Below are positions 61,011 to 64,000 of a stretch of DNA of 64,000 bases, one piece after another (the stretch's first letter is position 1; each line of letters begins with the position of its first letter). The stretch comes from JAGQPD01 sp020426865 (GTDB taxonomy: Bacteria > Planctomycetota > Planctomycetia > Pirellulales > Pirellulaceae). The stretch spans positions 1 to 64,000 of the forward strand of contig JAWKTN010000004.1 in NCBI GenBank assembly GCA_041399065.1, read 5' to 3'. The notes under the pieces were generated by a model. It worked only from the letters and a program-made list of their open reading frames with translations, ran no database searches and was not told the origin of the DNA. The translations under genes and the position numbers were made by a program.

Positions 61011-62024
61011 TTAGCGTCGTCGCAACCTCATGGTCCCTAAGAGTCCCACGGCGATCAGAACAAACGTTCCCGGTTCAGGCACCGACGCTGTAGCCGCGAC
61101 CGCACCGGCATTTTCCTTCCAAACTCGGAAGTCGGCAAAGTTGACAACACCGTCCAGATTCAAGTCACCGTCCGTGCGAGCGGTGGCCGACTGGAGGAAG
61201 TTGCCACGGATGATATCGAAGTCCGCGTTGTTGACAATTCGGTCGCCGTTGACATCGCCGTCAACCGGCGCATTGGTGAGGAATGAACCAATGCTCGCAC
61301 CATTGCCAAGGTTCCAGAGCGAAGCGATTTCGGTATCGGTCAGTACACGATTCCAAATGCCAACGTCGTCAACCAACCCGTTCCAGGTACGGTTCAGTGC
61401 CTGGGGATTCTCGCCGATGTACAACGGTTGGCTGCCTCCGGTGGTGTCTAGAGCTGGCGCTCCACCGGTAAATACTAAACCACCATCGACCCACAATCGC
61501 GTACTCACACCATTTTCAGTAATAGCCACGACATGGTGCAATTGTCCATCGTTTACGTTCGGGCCAGTGGTATCGTTATCTGGGATGTCGCCAACACCGC
61601 CTGCGTACGACATGACGTTGCTACCGCCACGCCGAGCAATACGAAAGTTGCTTCCTTCTCCCTTGGAAATCAAGGCTTGCCAGTCTTTGCTAAACCCGTC
61701 GACACGGAACCATGCCGATATGGACACATGGCCATTTCCAGCTGGCCCGACAGACGACATATCCAGCGACGCATCGTTGCCAACGTCCACATATTGGCTA
61801 ACGCCATCGAGGTCAATTCCCTTACCGAATTTTCCCACATCATAGCTGGCTGTGGTATTGGTACCGGCCAAGGTGCCGTGGTTGGTCCCCACGGTATCGG
61901 CGAGCGTATCGTTGAAGGCCCAGTAGGAGACCAAGCCATCGGATATTGCCGCCATCGATGTTGATGCAATGCACATGGTGCCCAGGAGGACCGCTGTGCA
62001 AATTTGCCATAGTTTTTTGTCCAT
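61011..62024 (-). CDS. Secreted LamG-domain protein with dockerin and PEP-CTERM
   Basis: The 337-aa protein has a signal peptide (LWQICTAVLLGTMCIASTSM) and a LamG/concanavalin-like domain (LVSYWAFNDTLADTVGTNHG, VSISAWFRVDGFSKDWQALI, LHHVVAITENGVSTRLWVDG, NGLVDDVGIWNRVLTDTEI). Two EF-hand-like dockerin loops follow (GDVNGDRIVNNADFDIIRGN, DGDLNLDGVVNFADFRVWKE) and a PEP-CTERM tail (VPEPGTFVLIAVGLLGTM, then RRR). LamG domains bind glycans. It lies between two paralogous repeat proteins on the same strand and may belong to the same surface structure. Confidence 0.9.
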   Translation of the reverse strand: MDKKLWQICTAVLLGTMCIASTSMAAISDGLVSYWAFNDTLADTVGTNHGTLAGTNTTASYDVGKFGKGIDLDGVSQYVDVGNDASLDMSSVGPAGNGHVSISAWFRVDGFSKDWQALISKGEGSNFRIARRGGSNVMSYAGGVGDIPDNDTTGPNVNDGQLHHVVAITENGVSTRLWVDGGLVFTGGAPALDTTGGSQPLYIGENPQALNRTWNGLVDDVGIWNRVLTDTEIASLWNLGNGASIGSFLTNAPVDGDVNGDRIVNNADFDIIRGNFLQSATARTDGDLNLDGVVNFADFRVWKENAGAVAATASVPEPGTFVLIAVGLLGTMRLRRR

Positions 62025-62111
62025 TTAGTTGTCCCTCTCGCAGAGATGTATATGACTTGTTTTTCTTTTGTACTGTGTAAGATTCTAGCAGCAGTAGCTC
62101 GGACAGGGGCG

Positions 62112-63869
62112 TTAGGCAGCCCATCGACGTCGAACTGTGCCAACAATCAGCAACAAGCTTCCCATCAACAGACCGGTGCTTGGTTCTGGTACGCCTTGAA
62201 CGGAGGCATTTCCCAATGAGTTGCCGAAGTTGTCTTTCCAGACGGTATAGTCCGCGGCGTCAATGACGCTGTTGCCGTTACCGTCGGCAGCGAGATTCGT
62301 GGTCGATCCAAAGTTGTCCTTCCATACCGTGTAATCTGCGGCATCGACCGAGCCGTTGCCGTTATAGTCACCGGCCAAACTGGCAGAGGGCAAATCGCCA
62401 TAGACAACCACGCCGTTGAAGCCAACCGCGGTGCCATCGAGCAGGAACTGGAACTTCAAGTCTTTCGCACCTGCGGTGCTGAAGATCGTCCCCATGTCGA
62501 CGATCTGTTTGGATGCCAACGTCGTGGTGCCACTGCGTTGCAATTCGCCCAATTGATTAGAATTGGATAGCGTTTCAAACCACGCGCCGCCGGAAGTGCC
62601 TTGATCCTGGAGGCTACTCCAGCTTGCTGGCGTAATCGAACCGCCGGCCGAAGTTAACGTGTATCCATCGATCGTCACCGCATGAGTCGATTGGTTCTGC
62701 ATTACCGCTTGACCTGTGTTTGGGTCAATCACGACCACGACGTTGTTCCAGGTCTTGCTTCCCGTGAACTGCACCTGGCCACGGACCCTCGCACCACTCG
62801 TATCGGTGTAAGTAAATGTGAAATCATCCACCTCTTGTCCGAGTGGAGCGACGGCCGGCGAATAGATGTTGCCAATGGCAAAATTCGCACCTGTAGCGAC
62901 CGTTGATTGACCGACCGGACGCAGTTCAGCAATATTATTGGCCGTTTGCATGCCAATCTCTTTCCAAGAATCGCCGTCGATACCTTGCTCGTCCAGGCTG
63001 TTCAATCCGCTGGGCGTCAACGATCCCGAAGCAGAATGGATGATATAGCCATCTGCTGGGATCGCACTGCCACCCGGGTTGGAGATCGATGCCGCACCGG
63101 TGTCGCGATTGACAGTCAGCAGCAATCGCTCGACCAACGCCAGTTTGGCTTGGCTACCGGCGCCACCCGGTACCGTTTCGACGATGTAGGTTTGCCAGGG
63201 CTGCAAGCCACTGGAACCAGAGATATTAACACTAGAGAAATTCCCGGACATTGTTGCGGCATCGACAAGCGTCCAGCTCGTCCCTGGCGTGGGGGTCACG
63301 CCGCTGAAATTGACATTTAGCCGTCCAGCGAGCGTTCCACGACCGCCGGCCGAGATGGCTGTGAAGCTATTGGACGTGATATTGGCGTTGACCGTGCCGT
63401 TGGCACCGAAGGTCAAGTTGCCCGTCAGATTCACGTCGGCGTTTGGCCCGTTCAATGTCAGCGTGCCGTTGTTGGTTAGGGTCGATGCATTGAGCTCACC
63501 ACCGGACGCAATCGACAAGGCGCCATTCGCATTGACATTCATTGCCCCGGAAAGGGCCACGGCGGAGCCGGTTGGGTCGACCGTCAACCGACCGCTGGAT
63601 GTGATGTTGACGGCGCCACCGCCATTGATCGTGACGGCTCCCGGCGCGTCCGCCAAAGCCGTAGTGACATTCGCCGTTTTGCCGCTGCCGATGGCGGCTT
63701 GCTCGTCAAGGAACGTGCTCGGTACAAAACCTGTATCCCAGTTCGCTCCTACACTCCAATCACCCGTCGCGGGAACAAAGTTGGCGGTCGTCTGGCCGAA
63801 GGCCGATGACGCCAGCAGAGCACTGGTCGCCACCGCGACCGCTCCCAATAATCGCAATTGACATTTCAT
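62112..63869 (-). CDS. Secreted autotransporter-like repeat protein, paralogue of 59145-60893
   Basis: The 585-aa product is colinear with the 582-aa protein: same signal, same SSAFGQTTANFVPATGDWSV opening, same β-helix turns, same dockerin pair and a PEP-CTERM tail (VPEPSTGLLMGSLLLIVGTV, then RRR). The dockerin segments are almost identical, and divergence is spread over the middle domain. The pair arose by duplication, with the LamG gene between. Both are probably anchored to, or shed from, the cell surface. Confidence 0.88.
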   Translation of the reverse strand: MKCQLRLLGAVAVATSALLASSAFGQTTANFVPATGDWSVGANWDTGFVPSTFLDEQAAIGSGKTANVTTALADAPGAVTINGGGAVNITSSGRLTVDPTGSAVALSGAMNVNANGALSIASGGELNASTLTNNGTLTLNGPNADVNLTGNLTFGANGTVNANITSNSFTAISAGGRGTLAGRLNVNFSGVTPTPGTSWTLVDAATMSGNFSSVNISGSSGLQPWQTYIVETVPGGAGSQAKLALVERLLLTVNRDTGAASISNPGGSAIPADGYIIHSASGSLTPSGLNSLDEQGIDGDSWKEIGMQTANNIAELRPVGQSTVATGANFAIGNIYSPAVAPLGQEVDDFTFTYTDTSGARVRGQVQFTGSKTWNNVVVVIDPNTGQAVMQNQSTHAVTIDGYTLTSAGGSITPASWSSLQDQGTSGGAWFETLSNSNQLGELQRSGTTTLASKQIVDMGTIFSTAGAKDLKFQFLLDGTAVGFNGVVVYGDLPSASLAGDYNGNGSVDAADYTVWKDNFGSTTNLAADGNGNSVIDAADYTVWKDNFGNSLGNASVQGVPEPSTGLLMGSLLLIVGTVRRRWAA

Positions 63870-64000
63870 AGTAACCTAAAACCTCAGCAGATAAGAATTG
63901 ATCGTTGTTAACAAAGTAGTCGCAAAACAAAAGTTGCATCGATTTGCTCTTCTCGTCCGGTACGCGACGTTCGCGGTTCCGGAGCGATTGACCTAACGTC
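63870..64000. other. Upstream region of the last gene
   Basis: 131 bp with no gene. It should carry the promoter of the 62112-63869 gene, reading left; no convincing -35/-10 pair was found. Confidence 0.35.

Overview
The window looks like chromosomal DNA of a planctomycete, probably Pirellulales-like. The clues are families concentrated in that phylum: DUF1598, paired FG-GAP and ASPIC/UnbV-redoxin-TPR proteins, dockerin-like repeats with PEP-CTERM tails, a secreted Cys-rich repeat protein, GYF/zinc-ribbon proteins with a terminal membrane helix, and a vWA-bearing TadG-like protein. No rRNA, tRNA or CRISPR array was recognised.

Bases 1-5410 are accessory DNA. Three ~90-nt sites (567-657, 1333-1422, 2502-2590) fold like integron attC sites: AAC/GTT ends, 16-18 bp stems, and bulged bases on one strand at the same two places. 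The stems of the first two covary. A fourth site (4545-4634) lies in the opposite orientation. The sites separate small gene cassettes: an unknown protein, a VapC-like PIN toxin with a short partner, and two overlapping TIR-domain proteins. Between the two facing sites lie GC-rich inverted arms and a broken IS4-type transposase. A DUF5678-like/clan AA aspartic protease pair follows. A 60-bp inverted repeat sits at both edges of the block. No integrase is in the window.

Bases 6090-19200 are mostly minus strand: a conserved exported protein, a zinc-ribbon membrane protein, a BamA-like machine split into separate POTRA and barrel genes, a three-gene cluster (HExxH membrane protein, small membrane protein, 1085-aa RecA/KaiC-like ATPase with a solute-binding-protein-like tail), pgk, and a Cys-rich secreted protein with a strong terminator.

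Bases 19300-44100 hold housekeeping and envelope genes: DUF1598, an M48 peptidase, prolyl oligopeptidase, ApbE, a c'-type cytochrome, a CopZ-like metallochaperone next to a ClpP-like protease, a KAP-like NTPase, an orphan mraZ, a NagD-like phosphatase, a PadR regulator with a clear promoter and operator, an ABC-F ATPase, a CNNM/CBS protein, a lyase-like secreted protein, dihydroorotase, thioredoxin and an ECF sigma/anti-sigma pair.

Bases 44300-64000 hold a TadG/vWA protein, a NatA/NatB-type exporter whose permease is fused to a CPBP protease and is coupled to an amidohydrolase, csrA, and an SppA-like protease with Thr at the nucleophile position. Next come a ~1.9-kb array of ~249-bp repeats with internally inverted cores, the FG-GAP/ASPIC pair, and three surface proteins with dockerin and PEP-CTERM signals, two of them close paralogues flanking a LamG protein.
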